Shown here: positions 24,139-33,168 of the stretch, in pieces
Layout: each line of letters opens with the position of its first letter
Position numbering within the stretch: the stretch's first letter is position 1
Assembly (NCBI RefSeq): GCF_019049285.1
Contig: NZ_JAGMUL010000053.1
Span: 1 to 33,509 of the forward strand
Source of the DNA: Streptomyces sp. AC550_RSS872
GTDB lineage: Bacteria; Actinomycetota; Actinomycetes; Streptomycetales; Streptomycetaceae
Reading direction: 5' to 3'
Length of the DNA: 33,509 nt
Position numbers and translations under genes: made by a program
The notes under the pieces: generated by a model
Told to the model about the DNA's origin: nothing
The model's database searches: none
What the model saw: only the letters and a program-made list of their open reading frames with translations

Positions 24139-25350
24139 TTAGACGTTCTCCCCGACCAACGCGTAGGTCTGCGTCGCGATCTCCAGTTCTTCATCCGTCG
24201 GCACCACCGCGACCGCCACCCGCGTGCCCGCCGGCGAGATCAGCCGCGGCCCGTCGCCGCGTACGGCGTTCAGCTCGGGATCCACCGCGAGGCCCAGCTG
24301 CTCCAGGCCCGCCACGGCGGCTGCCCGCACCGGCGCCGCGTTCTCGCCGACCCCGGCCGTGAACGCGATGGCGTCCACCCGGCCGAGCACCGCGTAATAG
24401 GCGCCGATGTACTTCTTCAGCCGGTGAATGTAGATGTCGAAGGCCAATTGCGCCCGCTCGTCGCCCTCGTCGATGCGCCGGTGGATCTCCCGCATGTCGT
24501 TGTCGCCGCACAGGCCGATCAATCCGCTCTTCTTGTTGAGAAGAGTGTCGATTTCCGCGATGGACATTCCGCCAACACGCGCCAAATGGAAGATGACGGC
24601 GGGATCCGTGTCACCGGAGCGCGTACCCATCACGAGCCCCTCCAAAGGCGTCAGCCCCATGGAGGTGTCCACGCAACGACCGCCCCGCACGGCGGACGCG
24701 GACGCCCCGTTGCCGAGGTGCAGCACGATGACGTTCACGTCCTCGGGCGCCCTGCCCAGCAGCTCGGCGGTGGCCCGGGAGACGTACGCGTGCGAGGTGC
24801 CGTGGAAGCCGTACCGGCGGATCCGGTGGGCGTCGGCGGTCTCGACGTCGATGGCGTAGCGGGCGGCCGACTCCGGCATCGTCGTGTGGAACGCGGTGTC
24901 GAAGACGGCGACCTGGGGCAGGTCCGGGCGCAGCGCCTGGGCCGTGCGGATGCCGGTGAGGTTGGCCGGGTTGTGCAGCGGGGCCACCGGGATCAGCCGC
25001 TCGATCTCGGAGAGTACGGCGTCGTCGATGACGGTCGGTTCGGTGAACCGCTTGCCGCCGTGCACCACCCGGTGACCGATCGCGGCCAGCTCGGGCGAGT
25101 CCAGCCCGAGCCCGTCCTTGGCGAGCTCCGCCGACACGGCCTTCAGGGCGGCGTCGTGGTCGGCGATGGGCGCGCTCCACTCCCGGGTCTCGCCGCCGCC
25201 CGTCTGCGGGGTGTGCCTGAGCCGGGAGGTCTCCTCGCCGATGCGCTCGACGAGGCCCATGGCCAGCCGGCTGCTGTCACGCATGTCGAGCAGCTGGTAC
25301 TTCACCGACGAGGAGCCGGAGTTGAGGACGAGGACGCGGGACGGACTCAC
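24139..25350 (-). CDS. ackA: Acetate kinase
   Basis: 403-residue acetate kinase making ATP and acetate from acetyl phosphate, or the reverse. It has VLVLNSGSSSVKYQLLD at the N-terminus, GHRVVHGG, the active-site YGFHGTSHAYV, and LTPLEGLVMGTRSGDTDP. The GTG start at 25350 overlaps the pta stop in a GTGA, so the two are translationally coupled and form the usual Pta-AckA pathway. Length is normal. The stop is TAA at 24139-24141. Confidence 0.97.
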   Translation of the reverse strand: MSPSRVLVLNSGSSSVKYQLLDMRDSSRLAMGLVERIGEETSRLRHTPQTGGGETREWSAPIADHDAALKAVSAELAKDGLGLDSPELAAIGHRVVHGGKRFTEPTVIDDAVLSEIERLIPVAPLHNPANLTGIRTAQALRPDLPQVAVFDTAFHTTMPESAARYAIDVETADAHRIRRYGFHGTSHAYVSRATAELLGRAPEDVNVIVLHLGNGASASAVRGGRCVDTSMGLTPLEGLVMGTRSGDTDPAVIFHLARVGGMSIAEIDTLLNKKSGLIGLCGDNDMREIHRRIDEGDERAQLAFDIYIHRLKKYIGAYYAVLGRVDAIAFTAGVGENAAPVRAAAVAGLEQLGLAVDPELNAVRGDGPRLISPAGTRVAVAVVPTDEELEIATQTYALVGENV

Positions 25351-27467
25351 TGGGCGGTGGCCTTCTCGTGGAGGGACTGGAGGGACTGGGGGGACGGGGC
25401 AGGGGACTGGGCCTGGATCGCCGTGATGGCGACCGTGTTGACGATGTCCTGGACGAGAGCGCCCCGGGACAGGTCGTTGACCGGCTTGCGCAGACCCTGG
25501 AGCACCGGGCCGACGGCGATGGCGCCGGCCGAGCGCTGGACGGCCTTGTAGGTGTTGTTGCCGGTGTTGAGGTCCGGGAAGATCAGCACGCTGGCCTGAC
25601 CGGCGACGTCGGACTCCGGCAGCTTGGTCGCCGCGACCGACGGCTCCACGGCCGCGTCGTACTGGATCGGCCCCTCGATCTTCAGGTCGGACCGCCGCTC
25701 GCGCACCAGCTCGGTCGCCTCGCGCACCTTGTCGACGTCGGCGCCCGAACCGGACGTACCCGTCGAGTACGACAGCATCGCGATCCGCGGCTCCACGCCG
25801 AACTGCCCGGCGGTGGCCGCCGACTGGATGGCGATGTCGGCCAGCTGCACGGCGTTCGGGTCGGGGTTCACGGCGCAGTCGCCGTAGACGAGGACCTTGT
25901 CGGCGAGGCACATGAAGAAGACGGACGAGACGATGCCGGCGTCCGGCTTGGTCTTGATGATCTCGAAGGCCGGTCGGATGGTCGCGGCCGTCGAGTGGAC
26001 GGACCCCGACACCATGCCGTCGGCCAGCCCCTCCTGCACCATCAGGGTCCCGAAGTAGTTCACATCGCTGACGACGTCGTACGCCAGCTCGACCGTGACC
26101 CCCTTGTGGGCGCGCAGCTGGGCGTACTTCTCGGCGAACGTGTCGCGCAGCTCGCTGGTCGCCGGGTCGATCAGTTGGCAGTCGCCCAGGTCGATCCCGA
26201 GGTCGGCGGCCTGCTTGCGGATCCGGTCGACCGGGCCCAGGAGCGTGAGGTCGCAGACGTTGCGGCGCAGCAGCACCTCGGCGGCGTGCAGGACGCGCGG
26301 CTCGGTGCCCTCGGGCAGCACGATGCGGCGCATGTCGGAGCGGGCCCGCTCCAGCAGCTTGTGCTCGAACATCATCGGCGTGACCCGGTCACTGCTCGGG
26401 GCCGAGAGCCGCTCCAGCAGGTCGCCGGTGTCGACGTACCGCTCGAACAGGCCGAGGGCGGTCTCCGCCTTGCGCGGGGTGACGGCGCTCAACTTCCCCT
26501 CCAGGGAGAAGAGCTGCTCGGCGGTGGGGAAGCTGTAGCCCGGCACCGAGAGCACCGGGGTGCCCGGGGCGAGGCGGGCCGCGAGGGTGAGGATCTCGTC
26601 CCCGGGGCGCTCGTCCAGGGTGAGCAGCACACCGGCGATCGGCGGGGTGCCGGCGCTGTGCGCGGCCAGCGAGCCGACGACCAGGTCGGCGCGGTCGCCC
26701 GGGGTGACCACCAGACAGCCCGGGGTCAGCGCGGTCAGGAAGTTCGGCAGCATCGCCCCGCCGAAGACAAAGCCGAGGGCGTCGCGCGCGAGCCCCGAGT
26801 CGTCGCCGAGCAGGACCTTCGCGTCCAGGGACTGGGCGATCTGGGACACGGTCGGCGCGGCCAGCGCGGGCTCGTCCGGGACGACGTGACAGGGCACCGG
26901 CAGCCGTGACCGAAGCCGCTGGGCGATCTCGTCCCGGTCGTCCCGGGCCACCCGGTTGGTGATCATGGCGAGGACGTCGCAGCCCAGGTTCTCGTACGCC
27001 CGGTAGGCGTTGCGCGTCTCGGCGAGCACCGACTCGGCGGCCTGTCCGCGCCCGCCCACGACCGGTATCACGCTCGCGCCGAACTCGTTGGCGAGCCGGG
27101 CGTTGAGGGCCAGCTCGTCCGGGAGCTGGGTGTCGGCGAAGTCGGTGCCGAGGACGAGCACGAACTCGTAGTCGCGGGCGACGGCGTGGAACCGGTCGAC
27201 CAGCGTGGACACCAGCTCGTCCGTCCCGCGCTCGGCCTGGAGGGCGGACGCCTCGTGGTAGTCCATGCCGTAGACCGTCGCCGGGTCCTGGGAGAGGCGA
27301 TAACGGGAGCGCAGCAGCTCGAACAGGCGGTCGGGGACGTGGTGGACGAGAGGCCGGAACACCCCCACCCGGTCGACCTGCCGGGTCAGGAGCTCCATGA
27401 CTCCCAGTTCGACGACCTGGCGGCCGTCGCCGCGGTCGATGCCGGTCACGTACACGCTGCGCGTCAC
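25347..27467 (-). CDS. pta: Phosphate acetyltransferase
   Basis: 706-residue long-form Pta interconverting acetyl-CoA and acetyl phosphate. The N-terminal part is a dethiobiotin-synthetase-like domain whose P-loop is degenerate (VTGIDRGDGRQVV lacks the Gly-Lys-Thr). A DRTGG-like regulatory domain follows in the middle. From about residue 375 the PTA catalytic domain begins (MMFEHKLLERARSDMRRIVLPEGTEPR), with SYSTGTSGSG and the PDLNTGNNTYKAVQR substrate-binding segments. GTG 27467 has GGAGAG 5 nt upstream. It heads the pta-ackA-pyk series, divergent from pfkA. Confidence 0.97.
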   Translation of the reverse strand: MTRSVYVTGIDRGDGRQVVELGVMELLTRQVDRVGVFRPLVHHVPDRLFELLRSRYRLSQDPATVYGMDYHEASALQAERGTDELVSTLVDRFHAVARDYEFVLVLGTDFADTQLPDELALNARLANEFGASVIPVVGGRGQAAESVLAETRNAYRAYENLGCDVLAMITNRVARDDRDEIAQRLRSRLPVPCHVVPDEPALAAPTVSQIAQSLDAKVLLGDDSGLARDALGFVFGGAMLPNFLTALTPGCLVVTPGDRADLVVGSLAAHSAGTPPIAGVLLTLDERPGDEILTLAARLAPGTPVLSVPGYSFPTAEQLFSLEGKLSAVTPRKAETALGLFERYVDTGDLLERLSAPSSDRVTPMMFEHKLLERARSDMRRIVLPEGTEPRVLHAAEVLLRRNVCDLTLLGPVDRIRKQAADLGIDLGDCQLIDPATSELRDTFAEKYAQLRAHKGVTVELAYDVVSDVNYFGTLMVQEGLADGMVSGSVHSTAATIRPAFEIIKTKPDAGIVSSVFFMCLADKVLVYGDCAVNPDPNAVQLADIAIQSAATAGQFGVEPRIAMLSYSTGTSGSGADVDKVREATELVRERRSDLKIEGPIQYDAAVEPSVAATKLPESDVAGQASVLIFPDLNTGNNTYKAVQRSAGAIAVGPVLQGLRKPVNDLSRGALVQDIVNTVAITAIQAQSPAPSPQSLQSLHEKATAQ

Positions 27468-27520
27468 GCGTGCTCTCCGTTTCTTCTGTCGTCCGTCGTT
27501 CTCGTCGATCGTCGCTCTCG

Positions 27521-27554
27521 TCGATCGGCGGTCGTCGTCGATCGGCGGTCGTCG
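27521..27554. repeat. Tandem 17-bp repeat in the pta leader
   Basis: Two exact copies of TCGATCGGCGGTCGTCG (27521-27537 and 27538-27554) within a longer TCGTCGATC-rich tract (about 27495-27560), 54 nt before the pta start. This could be replication slippage or a regulator array. The pta promoter itself was not identified. Confidence 0.7.
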
Positions 27555-27610
27555 TCTCGGGTGTCCCCATGGGCGTCACAAAATCGCCCAGTGGGGTGAG
27601 CGAAACCCTC

Positions 27611-27639
27611 TTGACAATACCCTTGGCGGTGGATAAGGC
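27611..27639 (+). promoter_or_regulatory. pfkA promoter
   Basis: A perfect TTGACA (27611-27616), a 17-nt spacer and TAAGGC (27634-27639) form a strong housekeeping-type promoter. It predicts a start near 27646 and an 85-nt leader ahead of pfkA. Confidence 0.7.
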
Positions 27640-27730
27640 GCCCGTTAGTGCAGGAGCGACATCGTCCTCGCGGACGTGAAACAATCGGACTGGCTCACCG
27701 GTATCAACAGCGAGCAGGAGACACAGCACG

Positions 27731-28756
27731 ATGCGCATCGGAGTTCTCACCGCAGGCGGCGACTGCCCCGGCCTGAACGCCGTGATCCGGTCGGTCGTGC
27801 ACCGAGCGGTCGCGCAGTACGGCGACGAGGTCATCGGCTTCGAGGACGGGTACGCGGGCCTGCTGGACGGCCACTACCGCAGCCTCGACCTGGAGGCCGT
27901 CAGCGGCATCCTGGCCCGCGGCGGCACCATCCTGGGCTCGTCCCGCCTGGAGCGCGACCGGCTGCGCGAGGCCTGCGACAGTGCCATCGACATCGCCCGT
28001 GACTTCGGCATCGACGCGCTGATCCCGATCGGCGGCGAGGGCACGCTGACGGCGGCCCGCATGCTGTCCGACGCCGGTCTGCCGGTGGTCGGCGTGCCGA
28101 AGACCATCGACAACGACATCTCCTCGACGGACCGCACGTTCGGCTTCGACACGGCGGTCGGCGTCGCCACCGAGGCCATGGACCGCCTGAAGACCACCGC
28201 GGAATCGCACCAGCGTGTGATGGTCGTGGAGGTCATGGGCCGTCACGCCGGCTGGATCGCCCTGGAGTCCGGCATGGCGGCCGGCGCGCACGGCATCTGC
28301 CTGCCCGAGCGCCCCTTCGACCCCGCTGACCTGGTGAAGATGGTCGAGGAGCGCTTCGCGCGCGGCAAGAAGTTCGCGGTGATCTGCGTCGCCGAGGGTG
28401 CCCACCCCGCCGACGGCACCATGGACTACGGCAAGGGCGCGATCGACCAGTACGGCCACGAGCGCTTCCAGGGCATCGGCACGGCCCTCGCCTTCGAGCT
28501 GGAGCGGCGCCTCGGCAAGGAGGCCAAGCCGGTCATCCTCGGCCACGTCCAGCGCGGCGGCGTGCCCACGGCGTACGACCGCGTCCTCGCCACCCGCTTC
28601 GGCTGGCACGCGGTGGAGGCCGCGCACCGGGGCGACTTCGGCCGGATGACCGCGCTGCGCGGAACCGACATCGTGATGGTGCCGCTGGCGGAGGCGGTGA
28701 CCGAGCTCAAGACGGTGCCGAAGGACCGCATGGACGAGGCGGAGTCGGTGTTCTAG
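27731..28756 (+). CDS. pfkA: 6-phosphofructokinase
   Basis: 341-residue phosphofructokinase phosphorylating fructose 6-phosphate. In E. coli numbering the diagnostic residues fall at identical positions: Gly104 in GGEG (ATP type, where PPi enzymes have Asp) and Lys124 in PKTIDND (Gly in classical ATP enzymes). Catalytic Asp127 is in TIDND. Gly104/Lys124 is the combination of the actinobacterial group III enzymes, which use ATP. Other motifs are TAGGDCPGLNAVIR and MGRHAGWIA. CAGGAG (27716-27721) precedes ATG 27731. As I recall it matches pfkA2 of S. coelicolor. Confidence 0.96.
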   Translation: MRIGVLTAGGDCPGLNAVIRSVVHRAVAQYGDEVIGFEDGYAGLLDGHYRSLDLEAVSGILARGGTILGSSRLERDRLREACDSAIDIARDFGIDALIPIGGEGTLTAARMLSDAGLPVVGVPKTIDNDISSTDRTFGFDTAVGVATEAMDRLKTTAESHQRVMVVEVMGRHAGWIALESGMAAGAHGICLPERPFDPADLVKMVEERFARGKKFAVICVAEGAHPADGTMDYGKGAIDQYGHERFQGIGTALAFELERRLGKEAKPVILGHVQRGGVPTAYDRVLATRFGWHAVEAAHRGDFGRMTALRGTDIVMVPLAEAVTELKTVPKDRMDEAESVF

Positions 28757-28774
28757 AGGTCCGGCACCGAGCGG

Positions 28775-29509
28775 TCAGGCGGTTGCTCCGCCGATCGTCG
28801 CCCAGAAGTACTCCACGATCCGCTCCAGGAACTCGCGGCCGGCCGCGCTGGACTCACTGCCGCCGCCGCCCCAGCTGAGCGTGGCGGTCATCTGCCCCTG
28901 GTAGTTCTGATGCAGCTGCTGGAGGGCGTCCTCCAGCAGGCGCCGGTCCAGGGGCACCATCTTGCCGACCGGGCGGACGTACGCCTGCCAGCGCGTCGTC
29001 ACGGCACTGCGCAGCAGCTCGGCCAGGGCCGTGTCGCGGCCGGTGACGGTGAGGAGGTCCGGGACCGTCAGGCCGAGGATGCCGGCGAGGGCGGCGGACT
29101 GGCGGTCGTTGCCCTGCCAGTCGTCGTTCTCCTCCATGCGCAGGTACGCGACGAGTTCGTGCCCCACGGCGCGCGCCACGTCCTCGGGCGCGAGGCCACG
29201 GGCGAGGCGGTGTTCGCGCAGCGTCCGCGGCTTGCCGAGCAGCTCGCTTGGCGAGCACCACAGCACACCCGCGAGGGCGGTGAGTTCGCTGTTGTCGGGG
29301 GAGGCGATCTCCCGTTCCCAGGCGACGACGAGATCCTGGGTGACGTAAGGCAGTCCGTACGACGCGCGCATCCCGTAGGCGACGTGCTCGGGCCCCATGT
29401 TGAGGGCGGCGCGGAGTCTGCGGGCGGCGGGGGCGTTGAACGGGGGAGTGGGCGGGGTCCGGCGGCTGGTTCGGTCGGGCTGGTTCGGTTGGGCTTGGGG
29501 TCGGCGCAC
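28775..29509 (-). CDS. XRE-like helix-turn-helix DNA-binding protein
   Basis: 244 residues from GTG 29509. After a Pro/Arg-rich N-terminus there are two helix-turn-helix-like segments: residues about 38-90 (ALNMGPEHVAYGMRASYGLPYVTQDLVVAWERE, listed as a landmark only, ending in the typical AWERE) and about 95-150 (LREHRLARGLAPEDVARAVG). The C-terminal part is helical and unrecognised. The family is common in Streptomyces next to pfkA; targets are unknown. I preferred GTG 29509 over TTG 29518 because TACGTT ends exactly 7 nt before it, a leaderless arrangement. It converges on pfkA with only 18 nt between the stops and no hairpin. Confidence 0.82.
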   Translation of the reverse strand: MRRPQAQPNQPDRTSRRTPPTPPFNAPAARRLRAALNMGPEHVAYGMRASYGLPYVTQDLVVAWEREIASPDNSELTALAGVLWCSPSELLGKPRTLREHRLARGLAPEDVARAVGHELVAYLRMEENDDWQGNDRQSAALAGILGLTVPDLLTVTGRDTALAELLRSAVTTRWQAYVRPVGKMVPLDRRLLEDALQQLHQNYQGQMTATLSWGGGGSESSAAGREFLERIVEYFWATIGGATA

Positions 29510-29545
29510 GGGCCACAACGTAGGCCCGGGCGGGTGGCGTGACTA
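29509..29545 (-). promoter_or_regulatory. Leaderless promoter of the helix-turn-helix gene
   Basis: On the reverse strand TAGTCA (29540-29545), a 17-nt spacer and TACGTT (29517-29522) precede GTG 29509 by 7 nt. No Shine-Dalgarno is present. Confidence 0.55.
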
Positions 29546-29949
29546 CGGTCTGTTCGGCCAGGATTACGGATTGTATGAAACTACGGCTACTGGCGGGTTC
29601 GTTGACGGGCGAGATCGTTTGCGGGGCCGGCCGGGTTCCGGTGCGGGTGCCGCGGGGACGGAGCCGCGCCGCGGCCGGTGGCCGGTGACGGTCGGTGAAC
29701 GGCAAGGTCAGGCGGCATATTCGCGAGCGCTTTCTGTTGTCGATCTCCTGGCTGGCGCGCGGTACCGGCCCCGACGGCGCGGAGCGGTGGTCGACCGTAC
29801 GGGCGGGTGCCGAAGACGAGTACGTCAACGGGAGGCGGGGCGACGGGTCGGACGAGGGGGATGGCGCGCGGCTCGATCCCGACGGTGTGGCCGATGCGCG
29901 TGCCCGAAGGCGCGGCCGGTACGCGGTGCGACCCCGCCCCGCCGCACGA
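29546..29949. other. Gene-free interval between the HTH gene and the ABC importer
   Basis: About 400 nt in which I cannot support a gene. The 3' end of the ABC operon shows no clear terminator. Part of 29800-29949 keeps high third-position GC in the permease frame beyond its stop, and in the complementary forward frame (a 68-codon frame at 29807-30013), which could be remnant coding sequence. Confidence 0.45.
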
Positions 29950-30789
29950 TCACCCCTTCACCGCCCCGCTCAACGCGAACCCGCCCCCCAGCCGCCGAGC
30001 CACCAGCACGTAGAGCAGGATCACCGGCGTCGAGTAGATGATCGAGAACGCCGCCAGCTGCCCGTACACCACGGTCCCGCGGTTCCCGAAGAACTCGTTG
30101 ATGCTCACGGCCGCCGGCATCTGGTCCGGCGTGAGCAGCAGCATGAACGGAACGAAGAAGTTCCCCCACATCATCACGAACGAGAACACCGTCACCACCG
30201 CCACCCCCGGTCCCATCAGCGGCAGCACGACCCGCACCAGCGACTGGAGCGAGGACGCGCCGTCCGTCCAGGCGGCCTCCTCCAGCTCCTTCGGGACCCC
30301 GTCCATGAAGTTCTTCATCAGCCAGATGGCGAACGGCAGTTGGGAGGCGGCGAAGAAGAAGATCGTCCCCTCCATGGTGTCGATCAGGTTCACCTGCACG
30401 AAGAGGGCGTACACCGGCACCATGATCGCCGTGATCGGCAGACTCGTCGCGAACAGGATCGTCAGCAGGAAGGGGCGGTTGAAGCGGGACCGGAACCGCG
30501 ACAGGGGGTAGGCGGCGAGCGCGGCGCAGGCCACCGTCAGCAGCGTCCCGCCGCCGCACAGGAGCAGGCTGTTGAGCAGCGGGGTGAAGGTGATGTCCGC
30601 GGTCAGGACCGCGTCGAAGTTGTCCAGGGTGACCCCGTCCGGGAGCTTCACCTGAAGGTCGGCGTCGGTGTCCAGCGAGGACAGGATCACCCACGCCAGC
30701 GGGAGCACGAACGCCGCGGCCACCACCAGGAGACCGGCGTCGGCGGCCAGACGGCGGGCGGTGCGTCGGGACGAGAGCGTACGAGCCAT
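29950..30789 (-). CDS. Sugar ABC transporter permease (MalG type)
   Basis: 279-residue inner-membrane permease with six expected transmembrane helices. The ATPase-contact EAA loop is visible as VPKELEEAAWTDGASSLQSL...VLPL. It is the second permease of a carbohydrate importer; its start lies 6 nt after the stop of the first permease, so they are co-translated. No ATPase gene follows; in Streptomyces such importers usually share the common ATPase MsiK. GGAGG lies about 11 nt before ATG 30789. Confidence 0.94.
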   Translation of the reverse strand: MARTLSSRRTARRLAADAGLLVVAAAFVLPLAWVILSSLDTDADLQVKLPDGVTLDNFDAVLTADITFTPLLNSLLLCGGGTLLTVACAALAAYPLSRFRSRFNRPFLLTILFATSLPITAIMVPVYALFVQVNLIDTMEGTIFFFAASQLPFAIWLMKNFMDGVPKELEEAAWTDGASSLQSLVRVVLPLMGPGVAVVTVFSFVMMWGNFFVPFMLLLTPDQMPAAVSINEFFGNRGTVVYGQLAAFSIIYSTPVILLYVLVARRLGGGFALSGAVKG

Positions 30790-30795
30790 ACGGCG

Positions 30796-31695
30796 TCAGA
30801 CCTCCGTTCGCAGCAGCCGTAGGTAGACCACCGAGAACAGCGAGCCCACCACCAGCAGCAGAAGGGCGACCGCCGTGCCGTAACCGATCATGCTCTTCTG
30901 GAACGCCTCCTCGTACATGAACAGCGGCAGGGTCTGGCTCCTGCCGCCCGGCCCGCCCCTCGTCATCACCCAGATCAGCCCGAAGACGGACAGGGTCTGG
31001 AGGGTGATGAGCATGAGGTTGGTGCCGATGGAGCGGCGGATCATCGGGAGCGTGATGTGCCACATACGGCGCCAGCCGCCGGCGCCGTCGACCTCGGCCG
31101 CCTCGGTGATCTCCTTGGGGATCTCGCCCAGCGCCGCCGAGTAGACCAGCATGGAGAAGGCCGTCCCGCGCCAGACGTTCGCGAAGGACACCGCCAGGAT
31201 CGGGAGGGTGAACAGCCAGTTCTGGCTGGGGAGATGGAGCCAGTCCAGGATCGCGTTCAGGGTGCCTTCGCGGCGGAAGAAGGCGTAGAGCAGGAAACCG
31301 GCGACGACCTCCGGCAACACCCACGCCGTGATGACGATGGCACCCACCAGTGTGCGTACGGGCTTCGACGCGCGCCGCATCAGCGCGGCCAGGGCCAGGC
31401 CCAGGGTGTTCTGGCCGATCAGCGCGGAGATCACGGTGAAGACGAGCGTGAGCCGGACCGCGTTGCGGAACGCCTCGTCGTCGAACGCCGTACGGAAGTT
31501 GTCGAACCCGACGAAGGAGTCCTCGGCCTGGCCGGTGAGCTGGAGGTCGGTGAAGGCGATGTAGGCGCAGTAGGCGATGGGGCCGGCGAGGAAGAGGACG
31601 AGAAGGATGGCGGCGGGGGTGACGGGGAGGGCACGGGTGAGGGAGCGGAGGCGATGGAGGGAGCGGGCGCGGGGGAGGGAGGGGGCCGGCTTCAT
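30796..31695 (-). CDS. Sugar ABC transporter permease (MalF type)
   Basis: 299-residue permease with an N-terminal helix (TPAAILLVLFLAGPIAYCAYIAF) and five more membrane segments. The EAA loop reads IPKEITEAAEVDGAGGWRRM...LP, with the conserved Glu-Ala-Ala and Gly. It forms a heterodimer with the MalG-type permease that follows. It starts 25 nt after the binding-protein stop; the ribosome-binding site is weak, which suggests coupling to the upstream gene. Confidence 0.94.
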   Translation of the reverse strand: MKPAPSLPRARSLHRLRSLTRALPVTPAAILLVLFLAGPIAYCAYIAFTDLQLTGQAEDSFVGFDNFRTAFDDEAFRNAVRLTLVFTVISALIGQNTLGLALAALMRRASKPVRTLVGAIVITAWVLPEVVAGFLLYAFFRREGTLNAILDWLHLPSQNWLFTLPILAVSFANVWRGTAFSMLVYSAALGEIPKEITEAAEVDGAGGWRRMWHITLPMIRRSIGTNLMLITLQTLSVFGLIWVMTRGGPGGRSQTLPLFMYEEAFQKSMIGYGTAVALLLLVVGSLFSVVYLRLLRTEV

Positions 31696-31720
31696 CCGCG
31701 GGGCCCCGTCCCGGCCGCGC

Positions 31721-33121
31721 TCACTTCTCGATCACCTGGTCGTCCGTCGCCGACTTCAGCTCCTCGTCGTAGCCCTTCGCCGCCTCCTCCACCGACATGT
31801 CACCCGTCGTCACGCCCTCCATCGCCTCCTGGACGGCGGTGGAGACTTTCGGGTACGCCGGGTAGGCCGGGCGGTAGTGGGTGCTGGCGACCAGGTCCGT
31901 GAAGAACTTGATGCCGGGCTGGGCCTCGGTGTACGCGGGGTCGGCGGCCACGTCCTCGCGGACCGCGATGCCGGAGTTGGCGACGTACCACTTCTGGGCG
32001 TTCGCCTTGGTCTGCATCGTCTTGATGAACTCGAAGGCGAGGTCGGGGTTGGCCGCCTTGTCCGGGATGGACCAGGTCCAGCCGCCGGACATGCTCACCT
32101 TGCCGGGAGCTTGGCCGTTCTGCGTCGGCATGGCGGCCAGGCCGAGCTCCTCGGACCACTGCGGCCACTCGTGGCCGCTGCCGGGGAGCCAGTCCTGGGG
32201 GAGCCAGGAGCCGTCGAGGGCGATGGCGAGCTTGCCCCGCGGCAGCCACTCGCCGCGGACGCGGGTCATGACGTTGGGGTCGAGGGCGTCGGAGACGTCC
32301 GGGCCGAGCTTCTCCTTGTAGACGGTCTCGACGAAGGAGAGGGAGTCCTTGAAGCCCTGGCTGCCGGCGATCCATTTCCTGGCGGACTTGTCGTAGAGGG
32401 GGTCCGATGTGCCGTCGCTCGTACCCGTGCCGTAGAGCAGCATCTCGAACGTCTGCATGGTGGCGGCCTCGCCGACGGGCTTGCCGGTGTAGACGTTGAG
32501 GGGGATGACGTCGGGGGCCTTCTGCTTGATGGTGCGGGCGGCGTCGAGGACGTCGTCCCAGGTCTTCGGCTGCCAGTCGGCGGGCAGACCGGCCTTCTCG
32601 AAGATGTCCTTGCTGAACCACAGACCCCGGGTGTCGGTGCCGTCCGGGACGCCGTACGTCTTCCCGTCCTCGCCCTTGGCCGCCGACTTCGCCGTGTCGA
32701 TGAACTGTCCCCAGTCCTTCCACTTGGCGAGGTACGGGTCGAGGGGCTTCAGGTACCCGCTGGTGATGTCCGAGTTGATCAGGAAGGTGTCCTCGTAGAC
32801 CAGGTCGGGGGCGGTCTTCGGGGAGCGGAGCATCTGCTGGAGCTTGGTGTAGTACTCCGAGTCCGGGGCCTTGATGGGCACGAACTCGACCTTCTTGCCG
32901 GGGTTCGCCTTCTCGAACTGCTTCTTGATGTCCGCGAGGTAGGTGTCCATCACCTTGATGGAGTTGTCCGTGGACTGCTTGAAGGAGACCTTGATGGTGT
33001 CCGGGTCACTGCCGGAGCCGCCGCCGCAAGCGGTGAGCGTGCCTGCGGCGGCCAGGGTGAGGGCGAGGAGCGTGGGGAGGGCGGGGCGTGGGGGGAGGGC
33101 GGCGGTGGGGCGCACGGGCAT
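31721..33121 (-). CDS. Extracellular sugar-binding lipoprotein
   Basis: About 466-residue family-1-type solute-binding protein. A signal peptide (LPTLLALTLAAAGTLTAC) ends in a lipobox L-T-A-C, with Cys32 as the lipidation site, followed by a Gly/Ser linker. The mature part has the usual two-lobe features, e.g. KKQFEKANPGKKVEFVPI and SGGWTWSIPDKAANPDLAF. It captures a sugar and delivers it to the permeases. The substrate cannot be read from sequence. ATG 33121 has AGGAGG only 2 nt upstream; GTG 33115 would have better spacing (8 nt) and keeps the signal peptide. Confidence 0.93.
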   Translation of the reverse strand: MPVRPTAALPPRPALPTLLALTLAAAGTLTACGGGSGSDPDTIKVSFKQSTDNSIKVMDTYLADIKKQFEKANPGKKVEFVPIKAPDSEYYTKLQQMLRSPKTAPDLVYEDTFLINSDITSGYLKPLDPYLAKWKDWGQFIDTAKSAAKGEDGKTYGVPDGTDTRGLWFSKDIFEKAGLPADWQPKTWDDVLDAARTIKQKAPDVIPLNVYTGKPVGEAATMQTFEMLLYGTGTSDGTSDPLYDKSARKWIAGSQGFKDSLSFVETVYKEKLGPDVSDALDPNVMTRVRGEWLPRGKLAIALDGSWLPQDWLPGSGHEWPQWSEELGLAAMPTQNGQAPGKVSMSGGWTWSIPDKAANPDLAFEFIKTMQTKANAQKWYVANSGIAVREDVAADPAYTEAQPGIKFFTDLVASTHYRPAYPAYPKVSTAVQEAMEGVTTGDMSVEEAAKGYDEELKSATDDQVIEK

Positions 33122-33168
33122 GACCTCCTGCGGGCACTTCGTCGTGGCGCTGGGACGGCTGCCCGGTG

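Noticed and set aside
22458..24362. 634-codon forward open frame over pyk
   Set aside because: Shadow of pyruvate kinase and of the 3' end of ackA, both of which are unmistakable on the other strand.
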